DNA of 28,722 bases from Chara braunii (taxonomy: Eukaryota > Streptophyta > Charophyceae > Charales > Characeae). Position 1 is the stretch's first letter. Each line of letters opens with the position of its first letter. Where the stretch lies: contig BFEA01001222.1 of assembly GCA_003427395.1 (NCBI GenBank), positions 67,820-96,541 on the forward strand. The letters are read 5' to 3'. A program made the position numbers and the translations under genes. Shown one piece after another: positions 19,701 through 28,722 of this stretch. Under the pieces are notes generated by a model. It made no database searches. It saw only the letters and a program-made list of their open reading frames with translations, and was not told the origin of the DNA.

Positions 19701-20795
19701 AAGTTTACTTGAGCTTCGAACATGACGAGTTTCTTATGTTGGGTTGTCAAAGTTTAGTTAGGCTTCAACCATATCTTCTCAAAATTTTGGATTGTTGGGT
19801 TTTCAAATTTTCGACCCCCAACGGGAAATGTTGTGGTTCATCCTGATTTGCATGTGCTCGTTTCCTTCTACAAATATATTTTACTTCACAGACCTGCTAC
19901 CCATGTTTGGTCTTCCTCCTCTTGCTCTGGTGGAATGCAAAAATCCCGTCTTGAAAATGCCTTGCGGCTTGCGCCAATGTTTCTTTCAGGAGTTGGCTTT
20001 CTGGGACAACTGAGGGGACTCTAAGCTGGGCCTTTGTGGGACTTGGCATGTTGCTCCCTGTGGATAGAGTACTATATCGGAGCACCTGCGATAAAGTGTT
20101 ATATCCACTGCTGCTGATTTGCGTGCTACCATTGTCATTTCTGGTATGCTCATCTGTTCTCTTGCCGTGTGCTGCAACACCTGTGGTTTCAGGGCTTTTC
20201 CCGCAGTGGACACATTGTAGCACCTGTGGTTCTTTGTTTTTTTTTTGTTTTTTAAAGCAAATAGCATGCTTCATTATATTTAGAACAAAGGAGGCCGAGA
20301 GTCCCTCCACATCTCAACCCAGAAGACTAGGGCCATTACCTAGATTAGGCTCATGCTGGAAACCGAGTCCAGTGTCCCTTCCTCCTATCAAGGCCCTTCC
20401 TCCTATCAAGCTACATGCTATTCCTGAACAAAAACCGAACAGGATTGACAAAAGACAAATAGAAATAAAGGAAAGAACCTTCCAACCAATCCCTAGGTTG
20501 CGCTTGGGAGCCGAGAGAACTGACTGTTCTACCCCTAGGTTGCACTTAAGAAGTGATAGGGCTGATTCAGAAGTGAGATATGGAAGAACTGAAACCCGTG
20601 CAGAGTGTCCTAACACGCTACTCCCTAAACCTACCTCTATTTTCCTCTGCCTGACTTCTCCCTCCCCTCTCTCTTTCAATCTAACCTCGCCTTAAACCTT
20701 GACCTGTCTTACCTGTGCTTTAAAATACCTCTCCAAAACCCGACCCTAGTTGTTTCCTGTTCGATACGTCTATCTTTCAAAGCAATGGAAGCAGG
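19701..20795. other. spacer between the two LINE fragments
   Basis: An open frame at 20036-20695 (+) gives a hydrophobic start and a Pro/Arg-rich remainder with short internal repeats (two adjacent cttcctcctatcaag units near 20390). I see no domain and regard it as unproven. Near 20063-20105, atagagtactatatcgg is a weak relative of the TATAG-NN-CTATA motif. The motif ttgttgggttttca at 19793 is shared with 8.1 and 26.2 kb. Confidence 0.4.
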
Positions 20796-20799
20796 TGTT

Positions 20800-21700
20800 G
20801 CTATCTTCCCTCGAATCAATACCCTCTTTTAAAAATTCTCCATTAGGTTCTTGGCTTGCATTGGGTTTTGCTGGGCCCGCTTGGGGATTCCCTTCCTTGC
20901 GCCTGAATGTTTGTCTCCACTAGATTGTAGAATGTCTCCTTCGCTTCTCGCCTGTGCATTTGCTTGTTTCCGATGGCCTGCGGGCATCTGCGCTTCCATA
21001 TTCTCCACAATACGTATTACCTTAAAAGTTGGAATATGCACTTTTGGTAGTGAGGCCATGCAGTAGGCGGTCCACTTCCTATCAGAAGCGTCTCCTTACC
21101 CTCGGGGAAGGGGGAGTCTGTGATTTTAGCCCAGAGCGTCTTGGCCACGTCCCACAGGTATACTGCTTCTGGGAAAGAAAGGAGACACTGACATAAGGTC
21201 TCCGATACTCCTTCTGTACATTGTGTGCAATGTTGAATGGTGGGATCATGGTGGTGTTGACTGCGACGCTCAAGAAGCCACGAGTTGACCGAGTCTGCGA
21301 CGTGGAGGATCAACCAGTGCAAGCTCCTTACTTTACTTGGAAGGATCTGCCACTTTCTCATTTGGTTTCTGCATTTTCTTCTCCCATCTAAGTGCCAAGG
21401 GTTCGGCTAATGGAGATGAGCGCTTCCTGAGTCTGTACCCTAGCTTGGTTGTGTAGTGGAGTATGTTAGTTCTTCTTGTTGTGCCTAGTGAGGCCCCCCT
21501 GAGATTCCAGACCCACTTAGTTGGGTCGATCTCCAAATTCTGAATATCTGTTGTTGGACCAAATATCGTGAACTCCTTCGTCTCTATCACCCTCACTTTC
21601 CTCACCTGGTCTTTTTTTATGGTGATCTGGGTGCTCGTGTCCTTGTCCAACTGGAATGTGTACTGTGGTTCTTTTTCTGTATCGTAGTCTTCTTTGATTT
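20800..21700 (-). mobile_element. LINE ORF2 C-terminal fragment (-)
   Basis: On the minus strand, from about 21700 down, the reading runs YTFQLDKDTSTQITI, EFTIFGPTTDIQNLEIDPTK, TTRRTNILHYTTKLGYRLRK. After a frame change at 21340-21360 it continues as RSLHWLILHVADSVNSWL, HHHDPTIQHCTQC and PEAVYLWDVAKTLWAKITD. A further shift near 21020 gives the part shared with the + copy at 19.2-19.6 kb. HCTQC followed by ETLCQCLLSFPEA is a zf-RVT-like finger in which the usual His and last Cys read Gln and Ser. Stops at 21017-21019 and 20829-20831 fall where the other copy has Gln. It is a truncated pseudogene pointing tail to tail with the + fragment. Confidence 0.75.
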
Positions 21701-21812
21701 AGGACTGTTGTGGATGTAGACTTGCGACTTTATTGTAGCATACCTGTCCTTCAATATGCATGAAATCCAAGCTTCAGGCTTGCGGCATATCATTGAGATG
21801 AAGTCTTCTTAT

Positions 21813-22364
21813 AATGGTTCTGTATTTGGGCTGATAGTCCATCATAGCTTTACCTTTTGTACTGACCAATTTCGCAAACCACATCTTTTTGTGGTACTGG
21901 ACCAGAAATTGGCAAAAGAAAGCTACATTTGAAGGTCATTTAGTAATTTCCGATTGTATGGCGGATCGGGTTTTTCATCCAACGGAGTCACATTTATTTG
22001 CAAGTGACTTTGGCGATGGCACAATCGAAATTTGCGATACGGAACATAAGATTTCCCCTTCCTAAACACCTAGAGATACAGAAGGACTTAGCCACAACGT
22101 CAGCATGGAGTCTTAGAGTGGTCAAGAGAAGTTGTTTCTGATCACGGACCATCATGATAAGAAAGTTAAGGTCTAGGACTAAAAGATTTACGAGTTTGCA
22201 TATCCAAACTGGAAGGACACAAGCACAAGATCAATTCTATGTTTTTCCATCCATACTTGCCCTAAATCTTCAATGTGTCAGAAGATGGAGAAATTAAATT
22301 TTGGAGGCAGTCAAACTCTGAGCTGATGTTTTCGTTTTCATTTGGAGTTCGAGGTTTGGCGAGC
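21813..22364 (+). pseudogene. WD40-repeat pseudogene resembling coatomer beta-prime (COPB2)
   Basis: About 180 residues of consecutive WD40-like text. Frame 1 (from 21838) gives PFVLTNFANHIFLWYW, NWQKKATFEGH, VFHPTESHLFASDFGDGTIE and FLITDHHDKKVKV-stop-D. Frame 3 (from 22245) gives FHPYLP, NVSEDGEIKFWRQ and FSFGVRGLA. The order (a repeat ending LW.W..NW, then FEGH, then HP..FAS..D.TI, then YLI..DDK.VKVWD, then CFHP.LP, then SEDG.I.FW, then a G-V/L-E-R-like segment) follows the N-terminal propeller of coatomer beta-prime as I remember it. The stop in VKV-stop-D replaces the hallmark Trp (TAG for TGG). Stops (TAA 22063, TAG 22171, TAA 22177, TAA 22263) and a frameshift near 22243 show decay. 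No intron interrupts the block, so a processed copy is possible. Another WD40 family remains possible. Confidence 0.6.
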
Positions 22365-23005
22365 ANGAATCCTTGAAGAAACTCTCAAAAGCTCGTGTTT
22401 GGAGCGAACGAGTAGCTCCAGGTTCTTGAGATTAACACAAGGGAGAATCACGTTTCGACACAAGAATTGAAGAAGAAGAACAAGATTGAANACTTGGAAA
22501 GCGAGGTGGTTCGAACTAGGAAAAGAGAGGAAGAGTTGTGGGAGTTGAGACTCAATATAAGAAAGAACTTGATGAAGTGAGAGCAGATCGCTGGGAGAAA
22601 GAGAGAATGCAAGCAAGTCAGGCGAAGCAACTAGAGGATGAGGTAAGAGCGCTGAAGTCGAAGAACACAGTGATGGGAGAGAGGCTTGCAAATGCAGAAA
22701 GGAGGAATGGAGAGCTGTAGGCCGAGAGGGCAGAGCTTGCAAAAAAGGTCCAACAGCTGCACAGTGAGGTGAAAAACCTCCTCGCACACAAGATAGTACT
22801 CGTGGAAAAGCTTGAAAAGTCCACGGAAAAGATTCAGGAGCTGGACATAGAAAGAGTAGCCCTCGTCAAAGATTTTAATGAAAGAATCAGTGAAATGAAA
22901 CAACAACTGAAAAATGAAGTTGCTTCATCGCACAAAGAGAGTGTGTTTTCTAACGGAGCTCAAGATGGCTACAAACGACTTCAGCATGAATGTAGGAAGC
23001 GGTGA
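22365..23005 (+). pseudogene. coiled-coil protein segment, interrupted
   Basis: Frame 3 continues directly from the WD40 block (TGA 22374, TAG 22413) into QVLEINTREN and ELKKKNKIE, then shifts near 22540 to frame 2: VETQYKKELDEVRADRWEKE, LEDEVRALKSKNTVMGERLA, a TAG at 22718, then AERAELAKKVQQLHSEVKNL and KIQELDIERVALVKDF to 23005. Heptad-like Leu spacing and charged residues indicate a long coiled coil. Both in-frame TAG codons would read Gln as CAG, which suits a coiled coil. Beta-prime COP as I know it has no such coil, so this is either a different WD40-coiled-coil protein or a junction of two decayed genes. Confidence 0.55.
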
Positions 23006-23039
23006 TGCGGATCACTGTAAGTCTGTGTACTCTGGAAGC

Positions 23040-23300
23040 AGTGATGCATTGCGACCTACAGCAACGGATCAGTTTTCAAGAGCTGCTTCTTTTCAGGTCT
23101 TAGATCGACCTCCTCCAAGGAAGCTCGCTTTGTGCCTGTCGTCTTTTTGAAACCCTTCTCTACAAACGCTTGCCTCCAGCACTTCAACTTCTCAATCAAG
23201 GAGAAGTCTCTATAGAACCCAGGAATGCAGCGGTTTAGACTGTCCCTCTTCTCGCAAAAGGTCAAAACTCTTAAGTTGCAGTTTCCAGACCTCTTTGGAG
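23040..23300 (-). pseudogene. fragment of a second ParB-like/methyltransferase family copy (-)
   Basis: The minus strand reads GFYRDFSLIEKLKCWRQAFV, then EKGFKKTTGTKRAS, then PEKKQLLKTDPLL-stop-VAMHH. It aligns with the long copy at 14560-14735 (ARYHRDMNFIEKMKCWRNVF, then NPKKM-stop-TNDPLLQIAM). The remnant's TAG (complement at 23056-23058) sits where the long copy has CAG (14721-14723). A further partial copy with the same TAG (23312-23314) starts near 23299. These fragments lie inside the decayed coiled-coil region. Confidence 0.7.
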
Positions 23301-23382
23301 TGCATTGCGACCTACAGCAACGGATCAGTTTTCTTGAGCAGTTTTTTTTTAGGTCTGAGACCGAGCTCCTCCCAACAAGCTT

Positions 23383-23640
23383 GCTTTGTGCCCGTCGTCT
23401 TTTTGAAACCCTTCTCTATAAACGCTTCGTGCCCGTTGTCTTTTTGAAACCCTTCTCTACAAACACTTGCCGCCCTTTGTCTTTTTGAAACCCTTCTCTA
23501 CAAACACTTTGTTCCCGTCGTCTTTTTGAAACCCTTCTCTACAAAAGCTTGTGTCCGTCGTCTTTTTGAAACCCTTCTCTACAAATGTTTGTCGACCATC
23601 ATTTTTTTGAAACCCTTCTCTACAAACGCTTGGTACAGTT
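23383..23640 (-). repeat. 41-bp minisatellite derived from the ParB-family coding sequence
   Basis: The unit around ctttttgaaacccttctcta starts at 23399, 23440, 23481, 23522, 23562 and about 23603 (period 40-41), with a single parental copy at 23143. On the minus strand each unit reads FVEKGFKK or a frame-shifted version. Since 41 is not a multiple of three, the reading frame rotates from unit to unit. Confidence 0.9.
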
Positions 23641-24175
23641 ATGGTACGAAAGCTTGGGGCCTCAAGCATGTGTCAGATTGAAGCAGCCGGCGAGTTTAAG
23701 ACTGAGGTAGCGGATGTTTTAAGGAGGCTACAATACCCCATTTATTTACCCCTTTGGGAGTCTGTTGTGAAGAGAATTGCCTGGTGTCCTGGAGGGAATT
23801 TCTCACAAGAATGAGCTCAGAGAGGCAGTGGAGGGTGGATAAAAAATTTGTCCGTCTCACCTTCAAATATGCTAATGCAATTCTGACCATAGACAGTCCT
23901 TCAAAGCAGATATCGATGCAGGCAGTTGGGATGTCAATCTCACTCCTGATGTTGTCGAGTCGGGTTAAAGGTGTTCAAACGTGGAGAGACACGATCGGGA
24001 TCGGGCCCGACATGATGGAAGATTGTGCAGACATCCTTCCTCTGCCAAAGGGAGTTACACTGAAAGTGGACCTCACAGAGGCAGTAAAGGGGGCATAAGA
24101 AAGGTGTGCATCATTGTCGAATATGCTCGAGCAATTCTGGTCATGGACAGCCCTTCAGAAGTTCAGATGTGATTC
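23641..24175 (+). pseudogene. unrecognised coding-like region with a duplicated ~90-bp segment
   Basis: Frame 1 (about 23641-23812) reads GASSMCQIEAAGEFKTEVAD, then VLRRLQYPIYLPLWESVVKR. A different frame (23754-24098) reads RQWRVDKKFVRLTFKYANAI, then DTIGIGPDMMEDCADILPL. A 90-bp segment at 23817-23908 is repeated at 24074-24162 (offset 254), giving KYANAILTIDSPS and EYARAILVMDSPS. I do not recognise the protein. It may belong to the same locus as the coiled coil upstream or the ORF at 24.43 kb. Confidence 0.4.
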
Positions 24176-24425
24176 AGACGGAGAGATTGTAATGTGATTC
24201 TTCTTTTTGAAATCCATTTTGCAGCCAAACATAGGAGTTGTGGTACTAAGGACAGACATGAATGGCACTGGCGTTTAGCGCTTTGCTGATCGATGTTTTT
24301 TCTTGTGCAGTCGTGATTTGATCACAAAGAGCTCTGAGGTATCCACAAACTGGATCTGACTAAAATCTGAGGCAAAGGGAGGCTACAAGCTTTCTGTTCA
24401 TGAACGATTGATTTTCTCCTAGCCT

Positions 24426-24854
24426 GTGACGTACCAATTTTTGTGCTTGAACGAGTTTCCTAAGCCCTGCGTTCTGCTTTTATTTTCTTTTCGTGAGTTG
24501 CTGCCACAAAGAAGCTTCAAGTTTGCCTGGTTTGTTCAGCGTGAGAAAGGAGAAGGGTATTATCCTTATTACAGAAAGAAGTCCACCAAGGAACATTTTG
24601 AGGACATCTTTAATTGGAGTTGTGGTGTTTTTTGTTACAACTTTGAGCTGAAGACGGACAAGACCCTTTTTTCTTCGACTACAAAGAAAATTTATGAAAT
24701 GTTCGAGTCAACAAGTGTCGAAGATGACGAAGGTGAAAATATGATGAGATCTCCGTCAAATGACTATTGGACTGTTGTCGAGGACAAGACCGAGGTGGAT
24801 TTTGTGATCGGTGAGGATGATATTTCCACCGAACATAACCTAACTCTGCCTTAA
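24426..24854 (+). CDS. hypothetical protein (possible last exon)
   Basis: An open frame of about 142 codons without low complexity, ending TAA at 24852. It is preceded by a plausible splice acceptor (tttctcctag at 24413-24422), so it may be a 3' exon rather than a complete gene. Notable text is FKFAWFVQREKGEGYYPYYR, then EHFEDIFNWSCGVFCYNFEL. The tail is acidic (SVEDDEGEN, EVDFVIGEDD). No transmembrane segment beyond a short hydrophobic start and no motif that I recognise. It is the best preserved coding-like stretch in the 3' half of the window. Confidence 0.5.
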   Translation: MTYQFLCLNEFPKPCVLLLFSFRELLPQRSFKFAWFVQREKGEGYYPYYRKKSTKEHFEDIFNWSCGVFCYNFELKTDKTLFSSTTKKIYEMFESTSVEDDEGENMMRSPSNDYWTVVEDKTEVDFVIGEDDISTEHNLTLP

Positions 24855-24989
24855 AGATCTACTTGTGGCAACCTCAGTTTCCGGGCTGAAATACTATAAT
24901 TAATCTTGAGAAGAATTGTGACCTCTGTTGATGTTAGCAAATTCTACCAGTGCAGGTTGTAGAGGTAGTTGTTTCATAATGTAATTTAG

Positions 24990-25860
24990 AGGACTTTATG
25001 TTCTTTGTCACATTTTCTGTTTCCAAAGTCCTTTGTTTTACGATTAAATATTTATCGCTCACATTAGTTTTTTACTTAGGAAATCCTCAAAATCTCATAT
25101 AGGACTACAAGGTTTTCGTTACATTTCCTATTTACAACGACGCTTCTGTGCAAAGAAATCGATCCACGTCATTTAAACAGTTTTTGGCGACCGTTGCTGT
25201 AATCTGAATGCCATGCGTTATAAGACTATAAATCGTTTGTAACATTTCATGTGGTGGCGGGAGTTTGTACTAGGATTAAATATTTATTGTTTACATTCTT
25301 GTTTTCTTTAGGAAATCTTCCATGTGCGTTATAGAACTATAACGTCCTCGTTACATTTCTTGTTTCTCACAACACTTCTGTGCAGCGCATGGAAATTGGA
25401 TTACTACATCATCTGTCAAAATCCGAATAAATGAGGCGGATCTACTGTGATTAAATATTTGACGCTTCTATTTTTGTTTGACTGAGGAAATCCTCAAAGT
25501 GAAAGTAATAGGATCATGTTATTTCACAATATCTCCAATGTCTCATATAGGAGTATAAGTTATTCGCTACAGTTCATGTTTACTAAAGCACTGCTGTGTA
25601 GGAGAAGTCGATCCACCTCATTTCTTTGTTTTTTTGGCGTGTCATCTTATTACCATGCGTTATAGGACTATGTGTTCCTGTCGCATTTTTCTGTTAGCTG
25701 AAAAATCTTTCAAGTTAACACATTCTGCTTTTCAAATCAAAACGTACATGTTATTTTCACTTTGTTGGTACTTTGTCATATAGGACTATAAGTTCTTTGT
25801 GACATTCCTGGTTAATCGTAGAGTTGGCGCGCAAGAGAAAACGGTACGCCTGATTTCTTT
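24990..25860. repeat. decayed ~447-bp tandem repeat with TATAG-NN-CTATA palindromes
   Basis: Palindrome-like sites lie at 25098, 25219, 25330 and again at 25546, 25662, 25779, giving offsets of 448, 443 and 449. The sequences at 25330 and 25779 are exact. A second motif, gattaaatattt followed by aggaaatc, recurs near 25041, 25273 and 25450. The region has no ORF. Confidence 0.75.
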
Positions 25861-26285
25861 CGTTTTTGCTACTTTTTTCATTCTTTTTTTTCATGGCTAC
25901 ATGCATTTCGGTTTTCCTTTTCGAATTATCGCTTTGTTTTGTTATTTTCGGATGTCCTTGTCTAACTAGAATCGATTCTTTCCAAAATCGTGTGAAATTG
26001 TGATTTTGCTTTCAACAACTCGCCAGGTTAACCTCTTTTGTTTGAAAAATATTTTTGCGCTCTATTTAGGGACAATTACGATGTGTTTTCGCACTGACTC
26101 CAGACAAGTTGACTGAAAAAATTGTACTTTTTCCTATCTAAAACTTTCTTTCGGTTTTCGTTCGCTTTGTTTATACGTTTTGTTGGGTTTTCATCATTTG
26201 TTGGGTTTTCACGAACCCGATGTTCTAAGCGGGGTGACAACTCTGTGTGGATGCGAGGCGACGGAGTGCCCGCATCAGGAATGCT
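25861..26285. other. unassigned T-rich region
   Basis: No gene. The sequence ttgttgggttttca occurs twice (26182 and 26199) and the second copy continues cacgaa. Its reverse complement is at about 8118-8140. Confidence 0.5.
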
Positions 26286-26289
26286 GGAA

Positions 26290-27676
<1,387 letters not shown>

Positions 27677-28024
27677 GTGAAACCAGGGGAGATGGTGATT
27701 CCCATTTTCGGGCTTGTTGAGTTCATTGGCAGGGGCCATGTTGTTGGGATTTTGTTCGAGAATGCAAGAGTGTTTAGATCTGTCGGTGCTGTGATCGTGG
27801 AAAAGTACCCCGGGATCTCTAGTCTGGAATGCACTGCACATGNCAACTGCCCAATGCTGCATGACATCTGCAACTTTCCTTTTGTGCACAAACCACGAGA
27901 GGTGGCCTACCTTCCTTTTTATAGTGCCAAGTACGACCTGCNCATACCCTCTTGCGCTTTTACCCNCGAAACTTGCCACAGGAGATCTCAGTTCCGNCCT
28001 GGGACTCCACCCCCACTTTCCTAA
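27677..28024 (+). CDS. unrecognised open frame upstream of the trihelix-like remnant
   Basis: An open frame of 115 codons. GTG at 27677 opens the frame and the first ATG is at 27692. It reads MVIPIFGLVEFIGRGHVVGI, then PMLHDICNFPFVHKPREVAY. The overlapping minus-strand frame is also open, so coding on + is not certain. Several n occur (27843, 27942, 27966, 27998). I do not recognise a domain. Confidence 0.3.
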   Translation: MKPGEMVIPIFGLVEFIGRGHVVGILFENARVFRSVGAVIVEKYPGISSLECTAHXNCPMLHDICNFPFVHKPREVAYLPFYSAKYDLXIPSCAFTXETCHRRSQFXPGTPPPLS

Positions 28025-28062
28025 AATCCTTGGCNCACNNCCTTTCGCACTCCCGGNCCCCC

Positions 28063-28585
28063 ATCCTACTCCGATCAGGAAGTTGCNCTGNGCGTGAGGT
28101 TGGGTGNCAGAACGTTGGTGCTGGTNCGATACCTCGCAGAAGAGGATGCTATGCACGTTAGCAGACCGAGAAGGCAGNAGATGAAGGCGAGGAAAGAGAN
28201 NTATGAGTGGGTGGTGTCGAAGATGGTGCAACAAGGCTTGGCGAAAAGGCTGGTGGGGGAGTGCGAGAGAAAGTTCTACGCTCTTGTGGACCAGGCGAAG
28301 AAAATCAGGGACTTCCATAACCNGTCGGGCGAGTGAATCTATTGGAATGTGGAGAGAAAGCAGGCCGGGTTGCCCCTGCATTATGAACATTAATGCTGGG
28401 ATGCGATCCAGTGGAAGTTGGGGAAGTCTTCCGGGTATTTCGACCAGGTGGTGAACTTCGTTGATGTTCTTGGAGGTGCCACCAGCGCTCTCACATCAGA
28501 TGACGAAGGGGGGAGGGGGTTGAGCGCGGGGCCTGTGCCACGCAGGCGGGCGGAGAGTGACATGTCGGAGGGGTTAAAGTACTAG
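28063..28585 (+). pseudogene. Myb/SANT-like (trihelix-type) DNA-binding protein, decayed
   Basis: Frame 2 reads TLVLxRYLAEEDAMHVSRP, then YEWVVSKMVQQGLAKRLVGE, then CERKFYALVDQAKKIRDFHN, SGE-stop-IYWNVERKQAG, HYEH-stop-CWDAIQWKLG, and an acidic, Gly-rich tail ending in TAG at 28583. The spacing W/Y..V...M...G.....eC..kf..L.....kirdf..sG..yW is that of plant trihelix (Myb/SANT-like) domains, which bind DNA and also occur as accessory proteins of Harbinger-type transposons. Two stops (TGA 28334, TAA near 28391) interrupt it, and ambiguous bases affect the N-terminal part. It probably represents a transposon-associated or lineage-expanded copy. Confidence 0.5.
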
Positions 28586-28628
28586 CGTATCTAAGGAGGA
28601 GGGCGACGCAGCAGGTCGTTATGTTGCA

Positions 28629-28646
28629 CCCCGTACGAATACGGGG
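28629..28646. repeat. short perfect hairpin CCCCGTA-CGAA-TACGGGG
   Basis: A seven-base stem with a CGAA loop, followed by gtccgtacgggctgtacgc, which repeats the gtac core. There is no gene context to assign a role. Confidence 0.6.
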
Positions 28647-28722
28647 CGTCCGTACGGGCTGTACGCGCCGTTTCAGCGGGCTTCCCGGGGGGCTTCTGAC
28701 ACCTGAGGGGGTGGGGGGGGGG

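Noticed and set aside
20036-20695. 219-codon open frame between the LINE fragments
   Set aside because: Low-complexity, with no domain. The overlapping minus frame is also open, so it may be chance.
23383-23640. Regular repeats that could be mistaken for a CRISPR array
   Set aside because: The period is 41 bp with almost no unique spacer, and the unit is traceable to a neighbouring gene fragment.

Overview
The window looks like nuclear DNA of a streptophyte (green-plant lineage) rather than a prokaryote. It has degenerate plant-type telomere repeats (CCCTAAA), decayed Ty3/gypsy and LINE retroelements, long dinucleotide and trinucleotide microsatellites, and few long open frames. My best guess is the charophyte alga Chara braunii or a close relative, because several decayed proteins resemble repetitive proteins I remember from that genome. 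This is recollection and cannot be proven from the window. Single ambiguous bases (n) cluster at 6.36-6.74, 7.45-7.97 and 27.84-28.33 kb. || Layout. 0-3 kb: microsatellites and unassigned DNA. 3.0-7.0 kb: a decayed Ty3/gypsy element on the + strand, with integrase in one frame broken by many stops and followed by a long acidic ORF. 7-8.5 kb: unassigned, with a 13-bp inverted repeat. 8.5-9.2 kb: a 324-bp tandem duplication carrying a 12-bp palindrome about every 111 bp. 9.4-12.87 kb: a large minisatellite field, built on a unit of about 101 bp and a higher-order unit of about 285 bp, which reverses orientation twice. 13.48-13.60 kb: interstitial telomere-like array. 13.70-16.56 kb: the most interesting locus, a ParB-like domain followed by an N4/N6-type DNA methyltransferase, colinear but broken by two in-frame TAG codons and one frameshift. 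16.7-17.4 kb: more copies of the palindrome, then TGC/TGT-rich DNA. 18.1-21.7 kb: retroelement debris, including two LINE 3' ends in opposite orientation. 21.8-24.85 kb: a decayed WD40 block resembling coatomer beta-prime, running in frame into a coiled coil, then a minus-strand fragment of the ParB-like gene family that has expanded into a 41-bp minisatellite, then unrecognised coding-like exons. 25.0-25.8 kb: a third cluster of the palindrome. 26.3 kb: an (GA)86 microsatellite. 27.7-28.6 kb: an unrecognised ORF and a decayed Myb/SANT (trihelix)-like gene. || No host gene is demonstrably intact. Two themes tie the window together. First, the ParB-like/methyltransferase family is multicopy here (one long copy, two partial copies on the minus strand, one short trace at 13.0 kb), which suggests a mobile or selfish family. 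A recurrent palindrome, TATAG-NN-CTATA, occurs in clusters on both sides of the long copy. Second, where two copies of the same element can be compared, stop codons in one copy sit where the other has CAG or CAA, which points to cytosine-deamination decay.
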